Positions 8,132 through 16,185 of a DNA stretch of 40,580 nucleotides are shown here, one piece after another. A program made the position numbers and the translations under genes. The DNA comes from Deltaproteobacteria bacterium (GTDB taxonomy: Bacteria > Myxococcota_A > UBA796 > CAJQPC01), in NCBI GenBank assembly GCA_016717595.1, contig JADKFE010000066.1:1-40580 (forward strand). Reading direction: 5' to 3'. Below the pieces are notes generated by a model. It made no database searches. It was not told the DNA's origin and saw only the letters and a program-made list of their open reading frames with translations. The first letter of the stretch is position 1, and each line of letters opens with the position of its first letter.

Positions 8132-9966
8132 GATAACTCTCGCACCTCTTTGGCGCGGCGGGCGCGGCCCAGATACCGCCCGAGGAGCTGCACGAGCTGC
8201 TCCTGCTCGGGCAGCGTCCGCAGGTTGATCTTCTGTTTGCCGCCGGCCCCGGTGAGCACGAGCTGTTTGCCGAGCACCCCGTCGTCTAGCATGGCGTTGG
8301 TGATGTCTTCGTGCCGCATGAACCAGCCGTCGTGCTCCACACGGTCCCAGGTGAGCACCACGGCGTCCGCCCCGTCTTTGTCCACAAAGACCAGCCGCGG
8401 GAAATACTCCTCGACCAGGGCGATCTCCTCCGGGCTGCGTGGGGTGAGCTCAATCGCCACCTTGAGGCGCTGACCGGCGGCGAAGCGGGCCTCGTAGGCG
8501 GCCCAGAGCACCGCCTCGATGGCCTCAGCGACGGGGATTCGCCCATGCCAGCTGTCGTCTGTCGGCGCGAGCAGCACCTCGGGCCAGACCGACTCCGGCA
8601 GCTCTACGCCCAAGGCGGCGAAACGCTCCGCGTTCGGCGGGTGGCTGTCCATGGGGTGCGGCGTCCTGCGGATCGGCAGGCTCAAGAGGCGCTCAGACCC
8701 CACAAACTCGGCGAAGCCCCCACGCACACGGTCGGCGATGTTCACTGAAGAGAGCACCTGGGACTGAGAGAACAGCGCCTCTTCGACCTCCACACGGTAG
8801 CTGGACCACGCGGCGACCTTGAGCAAGGCCCGGGCGATGGCGTCGGGGCGGGTGTTCTCGGCGGCGATGCGGTCGGCGCGAAGCTCACGCGCGCGGCTGG
8901 TCTGGGCCAAGGCCAGCTCAAAGCCCCGCCAGAACGCCAACATCGTGAAGAACACCGGAATACAGAGCGGGTTTCCCTCAAGAATGTTTAGATACTGCGC
9001 ATATTTGGCGCGCATCGGCGTGAGGCTGCGGGAGTGGGTGGTGTCGCCGCCGCTGAAGTGGGCGAGCTCGTGGCTCATCACGGCCTCGGCCTCGGCGGCG
9101 TCAAGCCTCCTCAACAGCGAGAGGCTCATGAACAGGGTGCGCCCCTCCAGGCGCTCGCCGTTGAGCACGACCGGGTTCTCGGTCACGAAGAAGTTGTCGT
9201 CGATGCCGCCGATCACCCGCACCGGGGGCTCTGTGCCGATCTTCGCGGAGAGCGCCCGCAGCCGCGCCCAGAACTCCGGGGCGTCGGCCTCGGTGACCAG
9301 GGCGCCCTCTACGGTCTGGGTGATGTCTACCTTGGCGAAGATCCCCATCAGCACGGCGCCGACGGCCCACAGCGCGAAGATCGCCACCATGATGATGAGC
9401 TTCACCACATACAGTTCAAAAAAGTACGCTGTCACCCAGAACGACAAGGCCACACAGAGCGCGCCCTGAATGACCACCTGGGCGGCGCTGATGAGGCGCA
9501 GGCTGCCCCAAGCCACACGAAACGCCGGGAGCTGCGCCGCCCGAGAGCGCATCGCCGCGGCCACGGCCACGCCGCCGATGAGCGCCGTGAGCAGGCCGAG
9601 GCCGATGGAGATGAGCCCGGCGCGCTGAATCCATCGGTGCTGGGTGTACTCGGGACAGACCGAGGCGAGGTTCTCGCGCAAGGCGGCCTCGGCGGGGTCG
9701 TCCCCAGCGCAGATCACGCTCGGTCGAAGGGTGGTGTAGAACACCCGCAGCGCCTCACGCTCGGCGTCGGCGAGGCCCACCTCTCGCTCAATGCCCGCGA
9801 GCGCGCCCTCCTGAAGCCGCTGGTCGTAGTCCGCGGCGACGTGCCCGCCGAACCACCAGGCGAAGGCCGGCACGGCGAAGATCAGCAGCGCGGGCTTGAT
9901 CAGCGCAGAGAGGAGGGAGGTCTGCGTAGGGGTCGGCTGGTCAGGCGGAGAAGACATAGGCGTCAT
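8125..9966 (-). CDS. M48 family membrane zinc metalloprotease
   Basis: 613 residues from ATG 9966 (ATG 9957 is an alternative). There is an N-terminal hydrophobic segment (about 20-40), then two to three membrane helices (about 115-138, 155-180, 184-210). The zinc site is H299-E-L-A-H303, followed by FSGGD, and a third ligand is probable in the RARELRADRIAAE element. This is the HtpX/Ste24-like M48 layout, with the catalytic domain on the cytoplasmic side. M48 proteases clear damaged membrane proteins or process lipoproteins. The last 200 residues are an extra soluble domain I do not recognise. The open frame extends to 11019 but there lies opposite the next gene, so it is rejected. It is divergent from the selenoprotein gene. 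Confidence 0.85.
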   Translation of the reverse strand: MTPMSSPPDQPTPTQTSLLSALIKPALLIFAVPAFAWWFGGHVAADYDQRLQEGALAGIEREVGLADAEREALRVFYTTLRPSVICAGDDPAEAALRENLASVCPEYTQHRWIQRAGLISIGLGLLTALIGGVAVAAAMRSRAAQLPAFRVAWGSLRLISAAQVVIQGALCVALSFWVTAYFFELYVVKLIIMVAIFALWAVGAVLMGIFAKVDITQTVEGALVTEADAPEFWARLRALSAKIGTEPPVRVIGGIDDNFFVTENPVVLNGERLEGRTLFMSLSLLRRLDAAEAEAVMSHELAHFSGGDTTHSRSLTPMRAKYAQYLNILEGNPLCIPVFFTMLAFWRGFELALAQTSRARELRADRIAAENTRPDAIARALLKVAAWSSYRVEVEEALFSQSQVLSSVNIADRVRGGFAEFVGSERLLSLPIRRTPHPMDSHPPNAERFAALGVELPESVWPEVLLAPTDDSWHGRIPVAEAIEAVLWAAYEARFAAGQRLKVAIELTPRSPEEIALVEEYFPRLVFVDKDGADAVVLTWDRVEHDGWFMRHEDITNAMLDDGVLGKQLVLTGAGGKQKINLRTLPEQEQLVQLLGRYLGRARRAKEVRELSS

Positions 9967-10023
9967 TCTACACGAGGTCGCCCAGGATGATCCCCTCGCC
10001 ATGAAACCCGCCAAGATCCCCGG

Positions 10024-10029
10024 TATCCT
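10024..10029 (+). promoter_or_regulatory. Possible -10 box, near-leaderless
   Basis: TATCCT lies six bases before ATG 10036, and no Shine-Dalgarno is visible. If used, the transcript would be almost leaderless. Similar TAnnnT boxes precede other starts here (TATGCT 15621, TATGAT 30447). No convincing -35 was found. Confidence 0.25.
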
Positions 10030-10035
10030 GAGCGT

Positions 10036-11922
10036 ATGCGCCCTCGCTCTGCCCTGCCCCTGCTCCTCCTCGCCGCCTGTGGCGCGCCCTTCCCTTGCGC
10101 GGAGGATGAGCTGCTCCGCGCCGACGGTCTGTGTGTGCCACGCGGCGGCGGCGGCGGCGGCGACGACACCCAGCCCCCCAACGACGACACCGCCGACACC
10201 GGCGAGCCCCCCATCGTCTGGACCACCCTGCCCGCCACCTGTGAGGTCCCGACGAGCCTGCCCGCGGACACCCTCGTCCAGACCGGCCAAGACAAACGAG
10301 GCCAAGACAAGCCCGGCCAAGGCTTCTTCGTGGAGCTGATCGACCTGGAGCTTCACGGCGACCGGGTGTACGGCGTGGGCCAGGGCGGGCTCATGGTCTA
10401 CGACGTGGCCGACCCCACGGCGCCGGCGCTTCTGGGCGTCAACCCCAGCGCCGGGAACGGGCGATACCACCGCGTTGAGGTCATCCAGGACGGCCTCGTC
10501 GCCGTCACCCACCGCGACCGGGGCCTGGAGCTCGTAGACGTCAGCGACCCCACCGCCATGAAGACCCTGGGCGTGATCTCCCGCGCGGGAATCGAGGGCC
10601 TGGCCTGGGACGGTGACCGTCTGTGGCTGACCGACCGCGCCCGGGGCCTCGTGCCCATCGACGTCAGCGACCCCACGCGCCCCGTCGAAGGCGCCGCCAC
10701 GCCGGGCCTGAGCGCGCCCTGGGAGCTGAGCCCGATCCTCAACAATTGGTCCTACGTCTCCGACAACGCTCTGGGCGTGGTGCCCATCGACCTCAACAAC
10801 CCCGACGCGCCGGTGATTCACCCCGCCGTGGCCCTGCCCGGCGCCACCCAACACGTCACCGTGGCCGATGGGCATCTGTACGCGGCGATCGGCGGCGCGG
10901 GGGTGGCCGTGCTCAGCCTCACGAACCCCGCCGCCCCGTCGATTGTGCGGATAGTGCCCACGGGCGGCAGCGCGGCCCAGGTGAGCGCCGCCGACGGCCT
11001 CCTGTGGGTGGCCGACCACGAGGGCATCGTCGTCTACGATCTCAGCGACCCCGCCAACCCGCGGCCTCTGGCGCGTGAACAGACCGAACAGTTCGCCTTG
11101 GCCATACGCGCCGCCCCGGGTGACCGGGCGTGGGTGGGCGACTGGAACATCCTCTCCGGCTGGGCCCTTGACCGCGACGGCGCCGCGCCCTCCCTCGATC
11201 CCAGCACCGACAGCCCCCGCCTGCCCGCCGAGGGCGGCGAGACGTCTGTGCGCCTGACCAACCGCGGCGACGACACCTTAACCCTCAGCGGCGCGACCGT
11301 AGGGGATGCGCGCGTCACCGTCGAGGTCAGCGCGACGGCCATTCAGCCCGGCGAAGAGGCGTTGCTGCGCCTCACCTGGTCTGGCGGTGAGACGTTAGAC
11401 ACCTCCCTCTGCCTCTCCTCAAACGACCCCGATGAGCCCACCCTCACCCTCAAGCTCACCGCGGGCGTGGTCGGCGACTACTTGGGCCAGGCCGCCCCCG
11501 ACTTCGCCCTGACGGATCTCAACGGCGACACCCACCGCCTCTCCGAGCAGCTCGGCGCCCCCGTCCTGCTGGCGTACTTCGCCACCTGGTGACCCGTCTG
11601 TCCGTCCGAGGTCTCGGACATCAACAGCGGCATCTACCCCACCTACGGCCCCCAAGGCCTGCAGGTCTGGGCGATCTCCGACGAGCCCCAGTCCACCCTA
11701 GAGGCCTTCCGCGACGCCTTGGGCCTCACCGTGCCGATCCTCCTCGACCCCGGCGGCGCCACCCGCAGACAGTACGAGATGGTGAACGCCTTTCCCACGG
11801 CCGCCTATCCGCAGCAGTGGCTCATCGGCGTAGACGGCACCATCGTGTTCTTCAACAACGAGCTTGAGCACGAGGCGCTCACCACGGCGATCGAGGCCGA
11901 GCTGGCGAAGATGGGGCGGTAG
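10036..11922 (+). CDS. Putative selenoprotein: propeller-redoxin lipoprotein (Sec519)
   Basis: An exported lipoprotein (lipobox ending at Cys15) followed by a Gly/Asp linker. Six LVIVD-type blades come next (about 95-375), each marked by VxDVSDPxxP-like words. An immunoglobulin-like domain resembling choice-of-anchor-D/DUF1573 modules follows (about 390-477), then an AhpC/TlpA-like thioredoxin-fold domain (480-628). The frame meets TGA at 11590-11592 exactly after AYFATW, where homologous redoxins have the first Cys of WCxxC. It continues without a break as PVCPSEVSDI, VWAISDEPQST, PILLDPGG and YPQQWLIGVDGTIVFFNN to TAG 11920-11922. Reading TGA as selenocysteine gives a U-x-x-C redox motif (Sec519, Cys522). 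A SECIS-like hairpin sits at the right distance. Stopping at TGA would leave a domain without its active site. Alternative: a TGC-to-TGA nonsense mutation or base-call error. Role inferred: thiol/selenol redox chemistry in the cell envelope. Confidence 0.75.
11598..11627 (+). promoter_or_regulatory. Bacterial SECIS-like hairpin downstream of TGA
   Basis: The upper stem GTCCGA (11604-11609) / TCGGAC (11614-11619) is six perfect pairs capped by the loop GGTC (11610-11613). A lower stem CTGT (11598-11601) / ACAG (11624-11627) lies below an internal loop of two against four bases. Seventeen bases separate the TGA from the loop. The E. coli fdhF SECIS also has a GGUC apical loop about the same distance from its UGA. 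The bulged U of the E. coli element is absent here. The hairpin is inside the coding sequence, as bacterial SECIS elements must be. Confidence 0.7.
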
Positions 11923-11928
11923 CGCCCC

Positions 11929-13794
11929 CTACTCCACCACCGTCCACCCCTCGCCCTGGACCACACGGTACCGGTAGCCGCCGCCCAGGGTGTACCGCTC
12001 GACGGTGCCCTCTGCGTCGGGCCAGGTGACGGTGACCTCGGCCTCGCACGAGGGGCCCAGGCCGACGTGCTGGATGAGGTCCTCTTGGTTGCCCCACTGG
12101 CCGTGGCCGCCGTCGACGGTGCGGGTCTGGGTGGTCTCGGCGGTCTTCACGTCGACGCGGGCGCCGACGGCGGCGCGGTTGGTGCCGTCGGCGCCGATGA
12201 GCTGGAGCTGGAGGAAGTTTGTTTGTTCGGGATCGGTGAGGTTCTCAAACAGACGGATGGTGAAGGTGTCGTAACACTCCTCGTCGCAGCGGGAGGCGGA
12301 GTGGCCCACGACGAGGTCTAGGTCGCCGTCGCGGTCGAAGTCTACGGCGGCGCTGCCGTGGCTGCGCCAGTGGTCGATGCCCTCGTCGATCGGCACGGAG
12401 ACGAACTGCTCGGGGGCGCTCTGGTGCCAGAGGCGCCCGCGGGAGCCGGGGTAGTCCGAGTCGCCGATGTAGATGTCGAGCCAGCCGTCGTTGTCGATGT
12501 CGAGGAGGCTCCCGGTGATGTCGCCGTCGTTCCAGGCCGTCTCGCTGTGCTCCCGCACGAGGCCGGTCACGTCGTTGCCGGGGCGATTAAACACGATCTC
12601 TGGGTCTTGGGTGTTGAACAGGGCCTCGCTGGGGTCGGAGGAGCTGCCCACGTCCCAGTGTACGATCTCGGTGGTGACGAGGTCCATCCAGCCGTCGTTG
12701 TTGAGATCACCACACATCGTCTCGCCGCTGTTGCCGCCCAGACGAAACGCCTCGCGGTCATAGCTGTGATCCCAGCGGAAGGCGTCGGCGTCCTCTTCGC
12801 AGGTGATGCGCGGCGCGGGCACCCCGGCGCAGTCGTCGTCGTCGGGGTGGAGCGTACACCAGCAGCGCGCGGACTCGTTGTCGGTCCAGTCGGTGCGGTG
12901 ATCGTAGGCGTAGTTGGACGCCACGGAGCGGTTCTCAAAGGTGCCGTCGCCGTTGTTGCGCCAGAGGTGGTTCGGGGCGCGACCGTAGGAGGGGCTGAGC
13001 AGCTCGGGGTACAGATCGTTGTTGAGGTCACAGGCCAAGGCCGCCCAGGCGTAGGTGTGGGCCTGGGCGTTGTTGATGGCGGCCACGCTGCTCCAGGCCT
13101 TCGTCGTGAGCCCAGCGGTGCCGGTGACGTCCTCAAACCCGCCGGCCCCGTCGCCCAAGTACAGGTGGTCCTGTTTGGCGCTGTATTGGGTGATCCAAAG
13201 ATCGACGTTGCCGTCGCGGTTGACGTCGGTGAACGCCGCGCCGTAGGGCTCATCTTTGCCAAGCGAGATCGCCGTCTCTGGGGCCAAGCTGAAGGTGCCG
13301 TCGCCGTTGTTCAGGCGGAGCTCGCTCTGTTCATCGAGGGTGTTCTCGGCGTCGTTGAGCCCGGTGTAGACGTCGAGGTCGCCGTCGTTGTCCACATCAG
13401 CCCAGGCCCAGGTGACGCCGGGGCGGCCTCGGGTGGCGTCGCCGTCGCGGCCGGTGACGATGCCGCTGGCCTCGGTGACGTCCTCAAAGGTGCCCAGGCC
13501 GGTGTTCCGCAGGAGCCAGGTGTCGCGGGTGGCGGTGGTGAAGTTGTCTTCTCCGGCGCCCTTTCGCACGGCGAGGTCGGTGTAGCCGTCGTTGTCGAAG
13601 TCCACGGCGGTGAGCCGCACCCCCGTCGCCTGGATCGCCGTGAGGCCCCAGGCGTCGGTGGCCTCAGCGAACTGAACCTGACCCTCGGACCAGCGGGTGC
13701 CGTCGTGGCAGATCGGCGGGGGCGTGGTGTCCGCCGGGCTTGAGTCCGGGAGCTCTTTTTTACAGGCCAGAAGCGCCAAGACGATCAGGAGCAT
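11929..13794 (-). CDS. FG-GAP/VCBS lipoprotein with ASPIC/UnbV domain
   Basis: 621 residues from ATG 13794. The signal MLLIVLALLAC ends in a lipobox (Cys11), followed by a Ser/Asp/Thr/Pro linker. Seven Ca-binding DxDxDG-type FG-GAP/VCBS repeats follow, for example VDFDNDGYTDLAV, ADVDNDGDLDVYTG, TDVNRDGNVDLWI, GDLNNDGWMDLV and DIDNDGWLDIYIG. This is a likely seven-bladed propeller with Cys-rich insertions (CWCTLHPDDDDCAG). The C-terminal ASPIC/UnbV domain has AAVGARVDVKT, the GGHGQWGNQ loop, HVGLG and VTVTWPDAEG. It belongs with CRTAC1-like secreted proteins, likely surface adhesion or matrix. An open frame upstream of ATG 13794 adds no signal and is not used. It is convergent with the selenoprotein gene, 6 bases apart. 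Confidence 0.85.
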   Translation of the reverse strand: MLLIVLALLACKKELPDSSPADTTPPPICHDGTRWSEGQVQFAEATDAWGLTAIQATGVRLTAVDFDNDGYTDLAVRKGAGEDNFTTATRDTWLLRNTGLGTFEDVTEASGIVTGRDGDATRGRPGVTWAWADVDNDGDLDVYTGLNDAENTLDEQSELRLNNGDGTFSLAPETAISLGKDEPYGAAFTDVNRDGNVDLWITQYSAKQDHLYLGDGAGGFEDVTGTAGLTTKAWSSVAAINNAQAHTYAWAALACDLNNDLYPELLSPSYGRAPNHLWRNNGDGTFENRSVASNYAYDHRTDWTDNESARCWCTLHPDDDDCAGVPAPRITCEEDADAFRWDHSYDREAFRLGGNSGETMCGDLNNDGWMDLVTTEIVHWDVGSSSDPSEALFNTQDPEIVFNRPGNDVTGLVREHSETAWNDGDITGSLLDIDNDGWLDIYIGDSDYPGSRGRLWHQSAPEQFVSVPIDEGIDHWRSHGSAAVDFDRDGDLDLVVGHSASRCDEECYDTFTIRLFENLTDPEQTNFLQLQLIGADGTNRAAVGARVDVKTAETTQTRTVDGGHGQWGNQEDLIQHVGLGPSCEAEVTVTWPDAEGTVERYTLGGGYRYRVVQGEGWTVVE

Positions 13795-13973
13795 GGATCC
13801 TCCGAGGGGGAGAGCGCCCAAGCATACCCCAGGTGGGCCGAATCCGCTCCGGCGGCGGATCATGCGCCAAGGAGAGCCCGGCATCTTCCGGGGCTCGGCG
13901 CGCGCGGGCTTGAGCCTCCGGCCGATCTGTGAGATAGAGGACGCTCAACCCCACAACACGAGGGAGCGACAAG

Positions 13974-14126
13974 ATGTCTGAGAAGGTCATCCGGTTCGAG
14001 CCAGAAGAGGACGCCCCGACCGAGATCGTGAGCCGGCCCAAGGGCGACGAGCCCACCCCTGCCCCCGCGCCCAGCACCGTAGACCTCACCACGAAGGCCC
14101 CCAAGGGCGGTCGTAAGAAGAAGTAG
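13974..14126 (+). CDS. Small 50-residue protein with Lys/Arg tail
   Basis: The ATG at 13974 has AGGGAG about eight bases upstream and opens a 50-codon frame ending TAG 14124-14126. The protein starts MSEKVIRFEPEEDAPTEIV, has a Pro/Ala-rich middle (EPTPAPAPS) and ends in KAPKGGRKKK. It has an acidic N-terminus, a basic C-terminus and no membrane segment. It is probably disordered and may bind nucleic acid, but I do not recognise a family. It stands alone, divergent from the ASPIC/UnbV gene and convergent with the SDR gene. The ribosome site and charge pattern support coding; function unknown. Confidence 0.55.
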   Translation: MSEKVIRFEPEEDAPTEIVSRPKGDEPTPAPAPSTVDLTTKAPKGGRKKK

Positions 14127-14220
14127 TCGCCCCACCGCGCGCCCCTCCCGCCGATCCGCGCCACGCTCGCGCCGATCGGGCCGCTGTGGTGTGCGCCGCG
14201 CTGACCGCCGCGTTTTGGCC

Positions 14221-14240
14221 TTGGTTGGTCAACCAACCAA
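14221..14240. terminator. TTGGTTGG-TCAA-CCAACCAA hairpin at SDR stop
   Basis: A perfect 8-bp stem (14221-14228 with 14233-14240) and TCAA loop cover the TGA stop of the minus-strand SDR gene. No T-run follows in either direction. It could end transcripts from both convergent sides or stabilise 3' ends. The symmetric shape also resembles regulator operators, but it lies at a 3' end. Confidence 0.35.
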
Positions 14241-15104
14241 TGTTCGCGCGCCGTCCTCAAAGCGCCGCGGCGTCAGGCCCGAGCGCTGGATGAGCCGGCT
14301 TGGGTCTGCGGGATCGTCGCAGTCCGCCGCCGCGAGGAGCGCGGGCTCAAAGCCCGGCAGGCGCCGCGCGACCCGCACGAGCAGGCCCAGGGGCAGGTGG
14401 ACCTTTCTGGCCCTTCGGCCCATCGCCTCGGCGAGCAGGTCGATGATGACGTTGAACGGCAGGGCCTCGGGGCCGCCCGCGTCGAGGGCCTCGTTGGGCA
14501 GGCCCCCCTCGATGAGCGCCAGGGCCGCCAGGCTGAGGTCCTCGACATGGATCGGCTGACGCAGCGCGCGGCCGTCGCCGGGCACGGGCACCACCCCGCG
14601 GCGCACCCAGCGGGCCAGGGTGTGAAAGCTCTCGGGGTGTCGGGGCTGGTGGCCGGCCAGGGGCGGGCCGTAGGGCGCTGAGGGTCGTAAGGCGGCCCAC
14701 GGCAGGCCCGAGGCGGCGAGGCGGGCCTCGTCTTCGCGGCGGCTCTGGGCGTAGGCGGTGTCTTTGGGCCAATGCACGCAGGTGCTCGACCCGTAGAGGA
14801 TCGGCGCGCCCACGGCCAAGACCTGGTCCATCATGCGCCGGTTGAGCCGCGTCGCCTCGGTCTCGGGGCCCCCGGCCGGGCCGCTGCCCATCACCTTACA
14901 GGCGAGGTGCACGACGGTGTCGGGGCGCAGGGCGGCGAGCTGGGCCCCGGCCTCGGGCGCGCCGAGATTCAGGCGGACGGTGCGCACGCCGGGCAGGTGG
15001 AGGCGCGTCTCGTAGGCGAGGCCGATGACCTCATGGCCGCGCTGGGCCGCGAGGCAGAACCACGCGCCGACGAAGCTCGACGCCCCGGTGACGACGAGGC
15101 GCAT
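14229..15104 (-). CDS. NAD-dependent epimerase/dehydratase (extended SDR)
   Basis: A 291-residue extended short-chain dehydrogenase. The Rossmann motif TGASSFVG (6-13) binds NAD(P). VVHLACKV and LYGSSTCVHW are the expected second and third strands. ALRPSAPYGP and RQPIHVEDLSLAAL match sugar-nucleotide epimerase/dehydratase relatives. The catalytic YxxxK is Y118-AQS-R122, so Lys is replaced by Arg. The Tyr remains, but activity may be altered or lost. It is coupled to the MOSC gene, which ends three bases upstream of its ATG. A hairpin covers its stop codon. Substrate unknown. Confidence 0.85.
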   Translation of the reverse strand: MRLVVTGASSFVGAWFCLAAQRGHEVIGLAYETRLHLPGVRTVRLNLGAPEAGAQLAALRPDTVVHLACKVMGSGPAGGPETEATRLNRRMMDQVLAVGAPILYGSSTCVHWPKDTAYAQSRREDEARLAASGLPWAALRPSAPYGPPLAGHQPRHPESFHTLARWVRRGVVPVPGDGRALRQPIHVEDLSLAALALIEGGLPNEALDAGGPEALPFNVIIDLLAEAMGRRARKVHLPLGLLVRVARRLPGFEPALLAAADCDDPADPSRLIQRSGLTPRRFEDGARTLVG

Positions 15105-15107
15105 GGC

Positions 15108-15584
15108 TCAGCGCCAGGCGGGGCGCAGGGTGTCACCCACGGCGAGCAGGCCGGGCTCGATCACCTGGGCGCAGATCCCGCCGTGGCCGATCATCGCCGC
15201 GTGGCCCCCTTCGCCCAAGACCTCCTCCATTCTCTCGCAGGGGTCACACACCCCCGTGGCCTCCAGGACCACGCCGCCGACGGCGAAGCGCCGGCCGAGC
15301 AGGCTCAGGAGGTTCACCCCCGAGACGAGCACGTTGCGGCGCAGGATCAGGTAGTCCACCGGGCGCCCGAGGAGCTGCCCGACCACCACGACGTGCTCGG
15401 CCTGGATCAGCGTGACCTCTCGTTTGCCGGGGCGGCCATGGTCGATCCGCCGGGCGGCGAGATCCCAAGACTGGACGGGCACCAAGGGCTCACGGCGTCT
15501 TGGGCGCAGGGCGACGCCCTCGACGCGCCCGAGCTGGGGCGCGCGCTCCACAAGCTCACTGACAGGGAAGCTCCACTTCTTCAT
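15108..15584 (-). CDS. MOSC domain protein
   Basis: A 158-residue single-domain MOSC protein. Seen are RREPLVPVQSW near the start, then HVVVVGQLLG, LRRNVLVSGVNLLSLLGRRF and VGGVVLEATGVCDPCERMEE with Cys113 and Cys116, then AMIGHGGICAQV and GLLAVGD. MOSC domains carry sulfur or molybdenum cofactor on a conserved Cys. Stand-alone members are linked to metal-sulfur chemistry or detoxification of N-hydroxylated compounds. It overlaps nothing and is three bases from the SDR gene, so they form a two-gene operon read leftward. Confidence 0.85.
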   Translation of the reverse strand: MKKWSFPVSELVERAPQLGRVEGVALRPRRREPLVPVQSWDLAARRIDHGRPGKREVTLIQAEHVVVVGQLLGRPVDYLILRRNVLVSGVNLLSLLGRRFAVGGVVLEATGVCDPCERMEEVLGEGGHAAMIGHGGICAQVIEPGLLAVGDTLRPAWR

Positions 15585-15599
15585 AGCGGTTGTCCTAAC

Positions 15600-15620
15600 G
15601 CGCCCTCGTTGGGAGGGCGC
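15600..15620. promoter_or_regulatory. GC-rich hairpin between divergent starts
   Basis: GCGCCCTC (15600-15607) and GAGGGCGC (15613-15620) form a perfect 8-bp stem with loop GTTGG. It lies between the MOSC start (15584) and the lipoprotein start (15647). TATGCT just after it (15621-15626) could be the -10 of the rightward gene. Function as operator or leader hairpin is inference. Confidence 0.3.
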
Positions 15621-15646
15621 TATGCTGGCGACGAGGAGACAACACC

Positions 15647-16180
15647 ATGATCATCGGCTTCTGGCTCAGCCTGCTGCTCGCTTGCCCCGCCCCTGTGCTC
15701 AAACCCGACGACTCCGGCGCCGACGACACCAGCGGCGCCGACGACTCCGGCGCGGATGACTCCGCTGACACCAACGACACCAAAGACGGCCCCGACTGCG
15801 ACGGCTCGGAGCTGACCTTCTCCGCCCACGGCTTAGACGGCGGCGACAACGAGATCACCGGCACCTTCGTCGCCGGGACGATCGTGAAGGGCCTGGGCCG
15901 GGTGACCAACCCCTGCGACGTAGAGCTCAGCTTCACCACGAACGACTCGTGTCTGGTGAAGGTGTGGCGGGTGCTGCAAGACGGCGCGATGAAGGCCGAG
16001 CTGGGTCAGAGCTGCGACGACGCGATCACCGAGTGGACCGTGCCCCCAAACGGCGTCGTCGAAGAGATCACCCTGCTCTCTGACCGCCACACCTTCACCG
16101 CCGGGACCTGGACTCTGGAGGCCGAGTTCAACATCGGCACCAACAAGCCCCAGGCCGAGATCACGGCGGTGGCGGAGTAG
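15647..16180 (+). CDS. Lipoprotein with Asp/Ser linker
   Basis: A 177-residue exported lipoprotein. The signal MIIGFWLSLLLAC ends at Cys13, followed by an Asp/Ser/Thr/Ala repeat linker (about 20-47). A compact beta-rich domain with three cysteines follows: VTNPCDVELSFTTNDSC, VKVWRVLQDG, EWTVPPNGVVEEITLL and AGTWTLEAEF. The order of strands recalls BsuPI-type inhibitor or intermediate-filament-tail-like sandwich domains, a tentative likeness only. GAGGAG stands eight bases before the ATG. It is convergent with pheT, six bases away. Function unknown. Confidence 0.7.
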   Translation: MIIGFWLSLLLACPAPVLKPDDSGADDTSGADDSGADDSADTNDTKDGPDCDGSELTFSAHGLDGGDNEITGTFVAGTIVKGLGRVTNPCDVELSFTTNDSCLVKVWRVLQDGAMKAELGQSCDDAITEWTVPPNGVVEEITLLSDRHTFTAGTWTLEAEFNIGTNKPQAEITAVAE

Positions 16181-16185
16181 CGGGC

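Noticed and set aside
9967..11019. Open minus-strand extension of the M48 protease
   Set aside because: It lies opposite the selenoprotein gene, is Gly/His/Arg-rich nonsense, and the real protein has its own start and hydrophobic N-terminus at 9966.
11590..11592. TGA as an ordinary stop, with a separate short gene downstream
   Set aside because: The upstream product would end one residue before the redox Cys, and the downstream part in the same frame has no ribosome site or start near the motif.
12358..13743. Large plus-strand open frame opposite the ASPIC/UnbV gene
   Set aside because: Val/Gly-rich shadow of the DxDxDG repeats; the minus-strand protein has a lipobox, repeats and a known domain.
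14221..14240. TetR-type operator
   Set aside because: Symmetry fits, but it lies across a stop codon between convergent 3' ends, with no start nearby to control.
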